A stretch of DNA of 28,849 bases, taken from NCBI GenBank assembly GCA_002381945.1, contig DFXY01000043.1:91631-120479 (forward strand), read 5' to 3'. The translations under genes were made by a program, and so were the position numbers. The stretch comes from Bacteriovoracaceae bacterium UBA4096. GTDB taxonomy: Bacteria; Bdellovibrionota; Bacteriovoracia; Bacteriovoracales; Bacteriovoracaceae. Positions 1-8,032 of this stretch are shown in pieces (position 1 is the first letter of the stretch; every line of letters starts with the position of its first letter). Below the pieces are notes generated by a model. That model was not told where the DNA came from and made no database searches. It saw only the letters and a list, made by a program, of their open reading frames with translations.

Positions 1-884
1 GCTGAGTGAATGATCCCCAGCACTTTATAACATTCAGTTATGTTGTTCACCAGAATACGAAAGGCCAGGAGATCCTGGATCTGTTCAAAGTCCACATCCC
101 GTTGCTGCATTTTTCGATAAATAGAAAAGAAGTGCTTTGGTCGTCCGGTGACTTCACCTACTACCGAGTACTCAAGCATTTTTTCTTCCACGAGACCCAG
201 AGTCTCTTCAATGTAAGATTCGCGTTCACGTTTCTTCATCGCGATTTTTTCGGCGAGACGATAGTAGATATCAGGGTGAATATAGCGCAGGCAAAGATCT
301 TCGAGATCTGCCTTAACTGAGTTAATCCCAAGTCGTGAAGCCAGAGGCACGTAGATATCCAGGGTCTCCTGGGCTTTGGCCTGCTGCTTTTCTTTGGTCA
401 TATACTGAAGAGTACGCATGTTATGCATGCGATCCGAGAGCTTCACGATGATTACACGAAGATCCTGGGCCATGGCCACAACCATTTTCCGGAAGTTCTC
501 GGCCTGGGACTCTTCTTTTGTTTTAAATTTAATCTTGGAAATTTTGGTACAGCCAACCACGATCTGAGCAACACTCTGTCCGAACATCTTGGCGATATCT
601 TCCGGAGAAACATCACAATCTTCTACAGTGTCATGTAGCAGACCGGCCATGATGGAATCCAGATCCATTTTAAGTTTGATCAAAGTGGCAGCTACATTCA
701 GTGGATGAATGATATAAGGCTCACCAGATGAACGCTTAACACCTGCGTGCATTTTTTCAGCGAACTCATAACATTTTCGGAGTATTGATAAGTCGGTATC
801 AGGCAGTAAAACTTCTGCCCTTTTAACGAGTTCATCAACCGTTAGATTTGCTTCATGTGTAAAATCGATCCGTTCCGCGAACAT
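1..884 (-). CDS. spoT: Bifunctional (p)ppGpp synthetase/hydrolase (RelA/SpoT family), N-terminal part; 3' end outside the window
   Basis: The first 294 residues of a Rel/SpoT protein are visible; the family usually has about 700, so the gene continues past base 1. It makes and hydrolyses the alarmone (p)ppGpp in the cytoplasm. The HD hydrolase domain is intact by eye: H60 (IIHPLNVA), H84-D85 (LLHDTVED) and D151 (LSDRMHNMRTL) match the metal-binding residues known in the family, so hydrolase activity is expected. The synthetase domain begins near residue 240 (GRPKHFFSIYRKM), and the sequence stops before its catalytic core. The ATG at 884 lies two bases after the gmk stop, with AGGA near the end of gmk as ribosome site, so translation is probably coupled. 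The omega subunit gene rpoZ, often found between gmk and spoT in Proteobacteria, is absent here. Whether synthetase is active cannot be seen. Confidence 0.95.
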   Translation of the reverse strand, partial: MFAERIDFTHEANLTVDELVKRAEVLLPDTDLSILRKCYEFAEKMHAGVKRSSGEPYIIHPLNVAATLIKLKMDLDSIMAGLLHDTVEDCDVSPEDIAKMFGQSVAQIVVGCTKISKIKFKTKEESQAENFRKMVVAMAQDLRVIIVKLSDRMHNMRTLQYMTKEKQQAKAQETLDIYVPLASRLGINSVKADLEDLCLRYIHPDIYYRLAEKIAMKKRERESYIEETLGLVEEKMLEYSVVGEVTGRPKHFFSIYRKMQQRDVDFEQIQDLLAFRILVNNITECYKVLGIIHS

Positions 885-886
885 AG

Positions 887-1447
887 CTATTTTAAAATCC
901 TTTCAACAACGGCCTTAAGTTTCTGATAGGCACGATCCACATCATCATTCAAAATGAGATGGTCATATTTTTCTTTTTGTTCTAATTCGCGGCGAGCATT
1001 ACTGATCCGCTCAGCGATGACTTCTTTAGAATCGGTTCCACGCGCAAGCAGACGTTTCTCCAGCTCTTCAACAGAAGGTGGTTCAATGAATATTACCTGG
1101 GCTTCATTGCCATAAATACGTTTCATGGCATCAGCACCCTGTACATCCAGATCAAACAGCATATTCCAACCCTGAGTCAGACCTTCGTTCACAAAACGTT
1201 TAGAAGTTCCGTAATAGTTAGAATGAACCTTGGCGTATTCTATGAATTCGTCATCAGCAATTTGTTTCTCAAAAGTATCACGCTTGATGAAATAGTAGTC
1301 TTTTCCATGCACTTCCCCAGTCCTGATAGGACGGGTTGTACATGAGACTGACCATACTAGGTCAGGGATATCGGCCTTAAGCCGATTTAATAATGTCGAT
1401 TTACCCGTACCTGAAGGGGCACAGATAACGATCATAGTACCAGACAT
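887..1447 (-). CDS. gmk: Guanylate kinase
   Basis: Guanylate kinase phosphorylates GMP to GDP with ATP in the cytoplasm, feeding GTP and (p)ppGpp pools. The 186-residue product is slightly shorter than the usual 205. It shows the P-loop at residues 10-17 (APSGTGKS), the GMP-binding segment with SCTTRPIRTGEVHGKDYYF, and the later conserved stretch LFDLDVQGA. The gene sits three bases after the yicC stop and two bases before the spoT start, giving an accA-yicC-gmk-spoT run that looks like one transcript. The ATG start at 1447 is favoured because the protein then begins immediately before the first beta strand of the kinase fold. Nothing looks damaged. Confidence 0.97.
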   Translation of the reverse strand: MSGTMIVICAPSGTGKSTLLNRLKADIPDLVWSVSCTTRPIRTGEVHGKDYYFIKRDTFEKQIADDEFIEYAKVHSNYYGTSKRFVNEGLTQGWNMLFDLDVQGADAMKRIYGNEAQVIFIEPPSVEELEKRLLARGTDSKEVIAERISNARRELEQKEKYDHLILNDDVDRAYQKLKAVVERILK

Positions 1448-1450
1448 CGT

Positions 1451-2326
1451 TTATTCCAAATTTAGGGCCTGTTCGCGTATCTTCTCTAATTGTACTTTCA
1501 TCTCAACAACATTTGAGGAAATTTCTGGATGGGCAGATTTTGATCCCATGGTATTGGTTTCACGCCCTAATTCCTGCAAAAGGAAGTCGATTTGACGTCC
1601 GATTTCGCCCGATGACCTAAGAACAGTTTTAAGTTTGATGAGATGGATCTTTGCCCGATTGATTTCCTCATCTATCTCCAATTTTTCGAGGTAATACACC
1701 ACTTCCTGCAGGAAGCGGGATTCATCGATTTTGATATCTTTTAATTTTTCATTCAGCTTGCTAGTGAGCTTGTCTTTCATCATTTCTGGATATTGGGCCT
1801 TAAGGACTTCAACTTGAGCAAGACAAGTTTCATAAATGGCCAGATGTTCATGGAGTTTATCAACGAGCTTCTGGCCTTCATGAGAGCGTGAAATTTTAAG
1901 TGCTTCTACCGCTTTCTCAAATGATGCCACTGCCAGGGGTTCGAGTTCTTTATCTTTTTGGTCATCTTCATCTTTATTAAAATCATTTCTTAAAAACTCA
2001 GTCGGACTAACCTGAAAGGGAATCTGGTTTTTCTCGAAGATAGGTTTCATAAGATTCAAATAAGCTTCCACTTTTTTTGGATCAATTTGGAATTCAGTAA
2101 TCGCTTTTTCATTCCTCTTATAAGTCACGCTGACTTCAAAACTTCCCCGACGGAAATCCTGCTCAAGTTTCGATCTAAGATCAAGCTCAAGAGCATTGAA
2201 CAAAGAACTCATTCTGAATTTAAAATCTTTAAAACGGTTATTCACAGTTTTAATTTCTGTAGTGATAGTAAAGTTTGGGCCAACTGCCTCACCTTTACCA
2301 AAGCCTGTCATTGAATAAACGCTCAT
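1451..2326 (-). CDS. yicC: YicC/YloC family endoribonuclease
   Basis: This 291-residue protein has the full family length of about 290. It opens with MSVYSMTGFGKGE, the highly conserved N-terminus of YicC/YloC, and ends with the conserved block QELGRETNTMGSKS near residues 250-265. Family members are reported to be endoribonucleases acting in small-RNA and mRNA decay; the activity here is inferred from homology. The start is one base after the accA stop, with AAGG about five bases upstream, and the stop is three bases from gmk. The yicC-gmk pairing is common in many bacteria, which supports the assignment. Confidence 0.95.
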   Translation of the reverse strand: MSVYSMTGFGKGEAVGPNFTITTEIKTVNNRFKDFKFRMSSLFNALELDLRSKLEQDFRRGSFEVSVTYKRNEKAITEFQIDPKKVEAYLNLMKPIFEKNQIPFQVSPTEFLRNDFNKDEDDQKDKELEPLAVASFEKAVEALKISRSHEGQKLVDKLHEHLAIYETCLAQVEVLKAQYPEMMKDKLTSKLNEKLKDIKIDESRFLQEVVYYLEKLEIDEEINRAKIHLIKLKTVLRSSGEIGRQIDFLLQELGRETNTMGSKSAHPEISSNVVEMKVQLEKIREQALNLE

Positions 2327-2327
2327 C

Positions 2328-3308
2328 TTAACCTTTCACTTCATCAGAATTATCAATTGTCAGAGTAAGATTTCCCATCTGACGAAACTTTTCAAATCGC
2401 TTCTGCATCACCACATCGAGGTCTTCTTTCTGAAGGCCTTCAAGGCTGGATAAAATAGCTTCCTTAACCAGTTCTACTGCTTTTTCAGGATGCCTGTGAG
2501 CTCCACCGGCCGGCTCTTTAATGATGCCATCAATGACCTTGAGTTCTAACGCCTTATTAGGAGAAAGCTGAAGCGAGTTGGCCGCAGTTTCGGCCATTTT
2601 AGGATCAGACCAGAGAATGGAGGCGCATGATTCAGGAGAAATCACAGAATAAACTGAGTACTCCATCATGAAGACTCTATCAGCAACGGCAATACCTAAA
2701 GCACCACCAGAGCCACCTTCTCCAATGACGATTGAGATGATTGGAGATTTGATATTGAACATCTCTTCAAGATTTTCTGCAATGGCAAGTGCCTGCCCGC
2801 GTTCTTCGGCTCCAATACCTGGATAGGCGCCCGGCGTATCAACAAAAGTCACCACCGGAATCTGAAATTGAGAGGCCAGCTGCATAACACGGAGAGCTTT
2901 TCTATAGCCTTCAGGATTGGCCATTCCAAAATTACGTTTAATTTTTTCCTGTGTCTTACGGCCTTTTTCAATTCCAATCACAGCAACTTTTTTACCACCG
3001 ATGAAACCGAAACCTGTGATCATAGAAGGATCATCTGAAAAACGTCGGTCTCCATGAACTTCATGAAAGTCGGTTACAATTTTTTCAATATAATCTAAGG
3101 CATGAGGACGAAGCTGATGACGGGACAACTGAGTCCGCTGCCATGGCGAAAGTTTTGTATAGATCTCATCCAGCATGCGATTGACTTTGGCCTGGAGGGC
3201 CTCGATCTCATGAGAAATATCGATGTTTTGATTTGAGGCCTGTTTTAATTCACGAATCTGATTCTCTAATTCAGAAACTGGACGTTCGAACTCTAATGTA
3301 AAATCCAT
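2328..3308 (-). CDS. accA: Acetyl-CoA carboxylase carboxyltransferase subunit alpha
   Basis: AccA pairs with AccD to move the carboxyl group from biotin to acetyl-CoA, making malonyl-CoA for fatty-acid synthesis. The 326-residue length is normal. Conserved pieces include the N-terminal helix LEFERPVSELENQI, PWQRTQLSRHQLRPHALDYI, GDRRFSDDPSMITGFG, the oxyanion region TPGAYPGIGAEERGQA and GEGGSGGALGIAVADR. A TTG at 3311 is in frame, but the ATG at 3308 has GAGGG five bases upstream and is preferred. The gene heads the yicC-gmk-spoT run, one base before yicC. No accD is in the window, so the partner must be encoded elsewhere. Confidence 0.97.
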   Translation of the reverse strand: MDFTLEFERPVSELENQIRELKQASNQNIDISHEIEALQAKVNRMLDEIYTKLSPWQRTQLSRHQLRPHALDYIEKIVTDFHEVHGDRRFSDDPSMITGFGFIGGKKVAVIGIEKGRKTQEKIKRNFGMANPEGYRKALRVMQLASQFQIPVVTFVDTPGAYPGIGAEERGQALAIAENLEEMFNIKSPIISIVIGEGGSGGALGIAVADRVFMMEYSVYSVISPESCASILWSDPKMAETAANSLQLSPNKALELKVIDGIIKEPAGGAHRHPEKAVELVKEAILSSLEGLQKEDLDVVMQKRFEKFRQMGNLTLTIDNSDEVKG

Positions 3309-3372
3309 CAAAACCCTCGGGGCTCTAGTTGATATTTAAGACTTGAAAATGTGGAGTTAAATTACCTTGAAC

Positions 3373-3399
3373 GAGAGGAAATTGCACGAATTTCCTCTC
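3373..3399. other. Perfect inverted repeat between the lipoprotein gene and accA
   Basis: Arms GAGAGGAAATT (3373-3383) and AATTTCCTCTC (3389-3399) are exact complements around a 5-base loop. It lies in the 124-base gap between two minus-strand genes. Neither side has a T-run, so a classic intrinsic terminator is unlikely. It could be a 5'-leader hairpin for accA, an RNA processing site or a protein-binding palindrome. Confidence 0.6.
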
Positions 3400-3432
3400 A
3401 CTGTGGACCGCTAAATACCTGAAAACTAGTGT

Positions 3433-4068
3433 TTATTCCCAGCCCTGAACTTCGCCAGACTCAAAGTAGATGTACTTTGATGCGCCATTCATACGATAAA
3501 GCCATCTTTCATTCTCATTCCTAGGGTTCCCGGCAACCTCTACTTGAAGGGGTTTCCCCCAAGATCCCAGGACATCATCTTTAGTCATGCCCATCATGAT
3601 ATCTTGTTTTTCAATGGCAAACATCCGTTCATTGGCAGTTGCTAACTGACCTTTCGGCTCAGCAATGAAGCCACGTCCAATTAAATAATCACGACGTTCA
3701 TAAGGAGGTAGTTTTAGAAAATAAATCTTTTCAGAAACAGTACGAAGTTGGTGCTTATGCTCGTCATAAAACTTAAGGCTTCTTTCTGATTGTATCCCTT
3801 CAAGCTCTCTTAGCTCCTGCCGCAATAAGCGGGCAATTCGATCTTGTGAATACTCTTCCTTAGAGGCCGGAGTGCGGGCCCGTTGTTCCTCTTCGGTATT
3901 CCAGGTACGACCTGAGTCACCGGCCATGATAGGGAAATCTTCGGAAGGATTAAAAAAGCGAGAATCATCATGTTCCATTTCAGTTAGATAGGTTCTACCG
4001 GTTTGAAACTGGGTACAGCTCATTGGTAATATTAAAAGAAACGACAATATAATAAGTCGATGTGACAT
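3433..4068 (-). CDS. Lipoprotein with BamE/SmpA-like C-terminal segment
   Basis: This 211-residue protein starts with a lipoprotein signal ending in the lipobox LPMSC (Cys18), so it is probably lipid-anchored to the envelope. Residues 40-150 are charged and helical with no family I recognise. The last 55 residues follow the pattern of BamE/SmpA-type domains: GMTKDDVLGSWGKP, then ENERWLYRM, then YIYFESGEVQGWE. This fits a small alpha/beta module like those of outer-membrane assembly lipoproteins, but the match is by pattern only. The start is well supported by AAGGAAGG just upstream of the ATG. It reads in the same direction as accA but is separated by a 124-base gap with a hairpin. Confidence 0.85.
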   Translation of the reverse strand: MSHRLIILSFLLILPMSCTQFQTGRTYLTEMEHDDSRFFNPSEDFPIMAGDSGRTWNTEEEQRARTPASKEEYSQDRIARLLRQELRELEGIQSERSLKFYDEHKHQLRTVSEKIYFLKLPPYERRDYLIGRGFIAEPKGQLATANERMFAIEKQDIMMGMTKDDVLGSWGKPLQVEVAGNPRNENERWLYRMNGASKYIYFESGEVQGWE

Positions 4069-4216
4069 AAAACCTTCCTTTGCTCCATCGTCAAAAGTCT
4101 CATCGGAAGGTCTTCTTCCAGGCGTAAGTCTCCAGACTTAAGGGTAATTTTTTCCTTATTCCTGACAAAAGAGCTTTTTATTCATTTGTCCGGATAAATG
4201 ACCGAAAAGAAGTCTG

Positions 4217-5062
4217 ATGAACTTATTTTCTAAACTTGAAAATGCCATTAACTTTCTTCTGATCAAGCTCGGTGAGCTGATGCTGAAAGCTGTGCCTATG
4301 CCTATCCGGATATTTTTCAGAAAAATATCTCTCTGGTATGGGCGGCTGATTGAACAAGTAAAAAGCTTGCCGCCCAAAACAATTCCTTTTTTGCTAAATC
4401 TTATTGGAGTCCTTAAAAAAGCCATCTCTAGTTTTAATTTTAAAGCGGCCTTAAGTGAGACTTACCAAAAAGCAATGACTCAATATCAACTGGGTAAAGC
4501 TAAGCAGACTGGAGTGTTTAAGAAACTTCTACTTACGCCTTTTTTGATGTTCAGTCAGTGGTTGCAAGGACTCACCCCCGGTCAATCACTGCTCCTGATG
4601 ACGTTTACTGCAGGATCTTTTCTTGCTGTTCTAGGAATCGGTTTCTCAGGTCAGAGGATGATAGGCAGTCACTCTGAAAAAAATCGAACTCCGGCAAGTG
4701 CAGAAGAAATTCTCTACGAGCGGCCTGATTATTATAAAGAAGAAAAACGTCACTTTGACTTAACTAATTTTCGACTTCCCGTTTATGTTGCAGAAGTAAA
4801 TGAAATACGTTCAATTGACATCGACTTCACTGCGACTTTATCCAACCGCAATTGCCGATTATACCTGGAAAAAAGTGATTCTTACTTACGTGATTACCTT
4901 CTCATGCAGTTAGAGCCGTCCGTAGCATCTTTTCCACTGGATTCGGAAGGCAAGGATATCATCCGTGATAAGCTCATTAGAGAAATTAATAATTTCCTTA
5001 AATCCAATGCCATTGATGGACATGTGATTGAACTCAAAATCACCTACATTCTAGCTAACTAA
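4217..5062 (+). CDS. FliL-like membrane protein with long N-terminal extension
   Basis: The protein has 281 residues. Residues 1-115 are basic and amphipathic, with several hydrophobic stretches that may lie on the membrane. One clear transmembrane helix spans about 123-143 (LLLMTFTAGSFLAVLGIGF). The C-terminal part (about 190-281) resembles the periplasmic domain of the flagellar stator-associated protein FliL: a beta strand, then YLRDYLLMQLE, then DSEGKDIIRDKLIREINNFL, then a final strand. FliL is usually 140-180 residues, so the N-terminal extension is unusual. No flagellar genes are nearby, so this may be a FliL paralogue used in another motility or envelope machine; that is inference. 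The ribosome site is weak (AGAAG). Its last 8 bases overlap the end of the convergent sigma-54 activator gene. Confidence 0.75.
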   Translation: MNLFSKLENAINFLLIKLGELMLKAVPMPIRIFFRKISLWYGRLIEQVKSLPPKTIPFLLNLIGVLKKAISSFNFKAALSETYQKAMTQYQLGKAKQTGVFKKLLLTPFLMFSQWLQGLTPGQSLLLMTFTAGSFLAVLGIGFSGQRMIGSHSEKNRTPASAEEILYERPDYYKEEKRHFDLTNFRLPVYVAEVNEIRSIDIDFTATLSNRNCRLYLEKSDSYLRDYLLMQLEPSVASFPLDSEGKDIIRDKLIREINNFLKSNAIDGHVIELKITYILAN

Positions 5063-6329
5063 TACTACCTAAGATTGTTTTAATTGTTTTCTCTGTCATA
5101 TGCAGCTTTCTGGCAGTCAAAGAGATATTTCCTTCACATAAATTAACGGCTTTCTTAACGTAGTCTTCCTTAAATTCTTTCATTGGAACCAGTTCAGTTG
5201 TTCCTGCAAGACTCATGAGATCAGAGCTCTGTAAAAGCAGCTCTTCATCAAGTTTATCAAAGTCGAGCTTGATTGACCGGGAAAGAATTTTCTTTTTATC
5301 CAGATGTCCAAAAAGCTGTCTTAAATTACCAGGCCATGCCAGGGTTTCATAAAAATCAGTCAGGCGCTTGGATAATACGATGTCGTTTTTTAGAGAATAA
5401 TATTGGCAAGCTTCCCTGATTTTAAAAACATCATTACGAAGAGAACCCAAATCAATCGTGTGCCCGGACTTTAATCTAAAGTAAAAGTCTCTTCGAAAAC
5501 TACCTTGCTGAACCAATGTTTCCAGTGGTTTTCCAGAAGCAAAAATCAGTCGGGCGTTAATGCTACTTTCTTTTGTCTCCCCCACTCGGCGAAATTTATT
5601 ATTATCAAGGAAAGTAAGAAGCTTCGTTTGAAGATCCATGGGTAAAGAATCAATCTCATCTAAAAAAAGGGTGCCGTTTTCGGCAGCTTTAAAAGCTCCC
5701 CATTTTTCCTGAACTGCTCCTGTGAAAGCTCCTTTTTTATGCCCAAAGAGCTCTGACTCAATTAACTGAGTGTTAAAAGAAGAAAGATTAACAGGTACAA
5801 ATTCCCCAATCCTTCCACTCTTCTCATGGATTTTACGGGCGAGATGAGTTTTGCCTGTACCCGTTTCTCCTTGAATAAGTATCTTTAAATTTGAAGCAAC
5901 AAGATTTTGCTCCATCAAAACTGGATGCTCAAAATGGCGATTCAAAATCTCTTTTAAATCAAAAGGATCAAAATTCACTTTATTATCATCTATAAATAAT
6001 CGGTCCAGTCTTTCGATATAGGCCTCTCTTGCAGCAGAACCATTTAACCAAAAAGCGTTCCCCTTTATGGTTTTTAAGACGAAGCGTCCTTCCGTTTTCG
6101 CTTGATCAAGCTCCAGACGGTAATGAAAGTGTCCAATATCTGTATTGGGTAGCTCAATGTAGCTCAAGGAAAGGTCATCCGGCCGATAATGAGAGGAAAT
6201 AAGATCAATGCAGTGACGATTCAAGGTAAAAGCTTTCTTCCTTCCCTGAGCAGGAAAAATGCTGCAGCTATCTCCCAGTCTGACCCCACTCATTTCAATC
6301 TGTTTTTGCATTAATTTTCTTTGGTACAT
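5055..6329 (-). CDS. Sigma-54-dependent transcriptional activator with FHA-like N-terminus
   Basis: This 424-residue bacterial enhancer-binding protein drives open-complex formation by sigma-54 RNA polymerase using ATP. The AAA+ domain shows Walker A GETGTGKT (154-161), the sigma-54 contact loop GAFTGA (200-205), Walker B LFLDEID (221-227) and the arginine-rich FRRDFYFRL. The sensor I position, usually ATN, reads ASG here. The C-terminus carries a Fis-type helix-turn-helix (about 390-420, NISLTARKLHMTEKTI). Residues 15-97 look like an FHA-type phosphopeptide-binding beta sandwich ending in FWLNG, which would suggest regulation by a Ser/Thr kinase; no receiver domain is present. The ATG has AAGGGAG seven bases upstream. 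It is divergent from engB and convergent with the FliL-like gene. Confidence 0.93.
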   Translation of the reverse strand: MYQRKLMQKQIEMSGVRLGDSCSIFPAQGRKKAFTLNRHCIDLISSHYRPDDLSLSYIELPNTDIGHFHYRLELDQAKTEGRFVLKTIKGNAFWLNGSAAREAYIERLDRLFIDDNKVNFDPFDLKEILNRHFEHPVLMEQNLVASNLKILIQGETGTGKTHLARKIHEKSGRIGEFVPVNLSSFNTQLIESELFGHKKGAFTGAVQEKWGAFKAAENGTLFLDEIDSLPMDLQTKLLTFLDNNKFRRVGETKESSINARLIFASGKPLETLVQQGSFRRDFYFRLKSGHTIDLGSLRNDVFKIREACQYYSLKNDIVLSKRLTDFYETLAWPGNLRQLFGHLDKKKILSRSIKLDFDKLDEELLLQSSDLMSLAGTTELVPMKEFKEDYVKKAVNLCEGNISLTARKLHMTEKTIKTILGSIS

Positions 6330-6415
6330 ATCTGAACTCCCTTTAAATTAAAGACGCATTCACCCTTTTCTGCTAAGATGGGACGAAATGAAAACTAAAG
6401 ACCTGGAATAAATGC

Positions 6416-7078
6416 ATGAACATTCAGAAAGGAAAAACCGAATTCTTAATGGGCATTGACACTGTCGAACAACTTCAGCAGTGGCTTAATGAACATACTT
6501 TCGCTAATGGAATTGCTTTCATTGGGCGATCCAATGTCGGAAAATCATCACTCATTAATTCCTTATTTGGAAAATCAACAGCCCGCGTTTCAAAAACTCC
6601 CGGGCGTACCCGACAAATCAATATTTTTGATTTTGTCGTGGAAAATAAAGAAACTAAGTCACTGGAACATTTTTATCTCTTTGATGTTCCTGGTTATGGT
6701 CACGCAGAAGTTTCAAAGGAGATGGCAAGAAATTGGCAAGTCTTATTAGATACTTTTTTCCAACTTTGCAGTGAAAAAATACTGCTGCTCAATATTCAGG
6801 ATTCACGTCATCCGTTGCAAGAAAGTGACATGGTCTTTCATGACTATATTAAAAGTTTTGATCTTGAGACTTATGTACTCTTCAACAAAATTGATAAACT
6901 TAAAACGCAAAGCGAACGGGCCAAACTAAAAGCACGCATGCCGGCCATTTATAATAAGTTTAAGTGGGTTAAACAGATTCATTTCACCTCAGCAGAAAAA
7001 GGTGACGGTATTCCTGAAGTGGAACTCTCCATCATTAACTTCGTGAAGCGCAATAGTGACATGAAGGGATTTAATTGA
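6416..7078 (+). CDS. engB: Ribosome biogenesis GTPase YihA/YsxC (EngB)
   Basis: EngB is a small GTPase needed for large ribosomal subunit assembly. The 220-residue protein has all G motifs: G1 GRSNVGKSS (37-45), G2 with TPGRTRQI (61-68), G3 DVPGYG (90-95), G4 NKIDK (157-161) and G5 near TSAEKGDG. Length is normal (about 200). The ATG at 6416 follows CTGGAATAAATGC, a weak ribosome site. A seven-codon open frame, MKTKDLE, runs from 6388 to 6411 just upstream and could be a chance frame or a leader peptide. The gene is followed by a 66-base gap and an acyltransferase gene on the same strand. Confidence 0.96.
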   Translation: MNIQKGKTEFLMGIDTVEQLQQWLNEHTFANGIAFIGRSNVGKSSLINSLFGKSTARVSKTPGRTRQINIFDFVVENKETKSLEHFYLFDVPGYGHAEVSKEMARNWQVLLDTFFQLCSEKILLLNIQDSRHPLQESDMVFHDYIKSFDLETYVLFNKIDKLKTQSERAKLKARMPAIYNKFKWVKQIHFTSAEKGDGIPEVELSIINFVKRNSDMKGFN

Positions 7079-7144
7079 CTGAATTGCTCTTGAAAGAATT
7101 GTTCTCTAGAGAATGGCCTCATCACGGGTTATGATGATTGGACT

Positions 7145-8032
7145 ATGTTGAACCTTGAGCACCTCCTCCTTTCAGCTGAGGACGATTTAAAAATTAACCA
7201 GATCTTTCATCACCTTCGTGAGAAGTATAAGGATTATCAGGACCCGTGGGGTCTGAATCTTGAGTTGTGTGAAAAAGCGCTCCGAAAGCTCGTTCCGGTT
7301 TATCGCTCGTATTTCAAAGTCAGAGTATTTGGTGCCGAGAATGTAAAAGACCATTCCTATATTGTGACTTCAAATCATACCGGTCAGCTACCAATTGATG
7401 GCATGATGATCACCATCGCTTTTTTGATGGATGTATCTCCTCCACGAATTCTTCGGGTCATGGTCGAAAGGTTTATGGCACAACTTCCCTTCATCGGTGA
7501 TTGGAGTGCTCAGACTGGAGCGATTATGGGAGACAGAAATAACTGCGCTTTCCTGATTGATCATGGGGAGTCTATTCTGGTTTTTCCTGAAGGCGTGCGT
7601 GGCATTTCCAAGAACACTTCTGATTTTTATAAGCTCAGAACTTTTTCTGAAGGCTTCTATCGCATGGCCCTTCAAAAGAAGACGCCCATTCTGCCGGTAT
7701 GTGTGATCGGAGCAGAAGAAATGTTTCCCTTTGTCTTTCATTCTAAGAAACTGGCCAGACTACTGAAAGTTCCGGCCTTACCTTTAACTGCTAATCTTAT
7801 GCCGCTGCCATCTCCAATAGATATCTACATCGGTCCGGAAATTCCGGTTCCGACCCATCTGGAAGCTGAGGCGACTGAAAAAGAAATAAAAGAGAATGTT
7901 TTCCACATTGAGAACACTATTAAGCGCATGCTTATCACCGGCTTAAAGAATCGCCGCCCCTTCTTTGATATTATCCGGAAGCCGATTTCAAAGTTTGTGA
8001 TCAAAGAATTCAAAAATAAGGGACACCGATGA
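7145..8032 (+). CDS. Lysophospholipid acyltransferase family protein (PlsC/MGAT-like)
   Basis: This 295-residue protein probably moves an acyl chain onto a glycerolipid or lysophospholipid at the inner membrane. It carries NHTGQLPID (77-85): the acyltransferase His78 is separated from Asp85 by six residues, as in the MGAT-like branch, rather than the four of classic PlsC. The second motif FPEGVRG is at 147-153. The substrate cannot be deduced. Its last four bases overlap the start of the SDR gene (ATGA), so the two are translationally coupled, and the acyltransferase may supply a lipid to a pathway served by the epimerase. The ribosome site before the ATG is weak. Confidence 0.9.
   Translation: MLNLEHLLLSAEDDLKINQIFHHLREKYKDYQDPWGLNLELCEKALRKLVPVYRSYFKVRVFGAENVKDHSYIVTSNHTGQLPIDGMMITIAFLMDVSPPRILRVMVERFMAQLPFIGDWSAQTGAIMGDRNNCAFLIDHGESILVFPEGVRGISKNTSDFYKLRTFSEGFYRMALQKKTPILPVCVIGAEEMFPFVFHSKKLARLLKVPALPLTANLMPLPSPIDIYIGPEIPVPTHLEAEATEKEIKENVFHIENTIKRMLITGLKNRRPFFDIIRKPISKFVIKEFKNKGHR

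Noticed and set aside
6..638. Plus-strand open frames at the window start
   Set aside because: They lie opposite spoT, whose minus-strand translation shows the HD domain motifs.
6388..6411. A seven-codon leader peptide before engB
   Set aside because: It lacks a ribosome site and any regulatory codon pattern or attenuator hairpin, so a chance frame is more likely.
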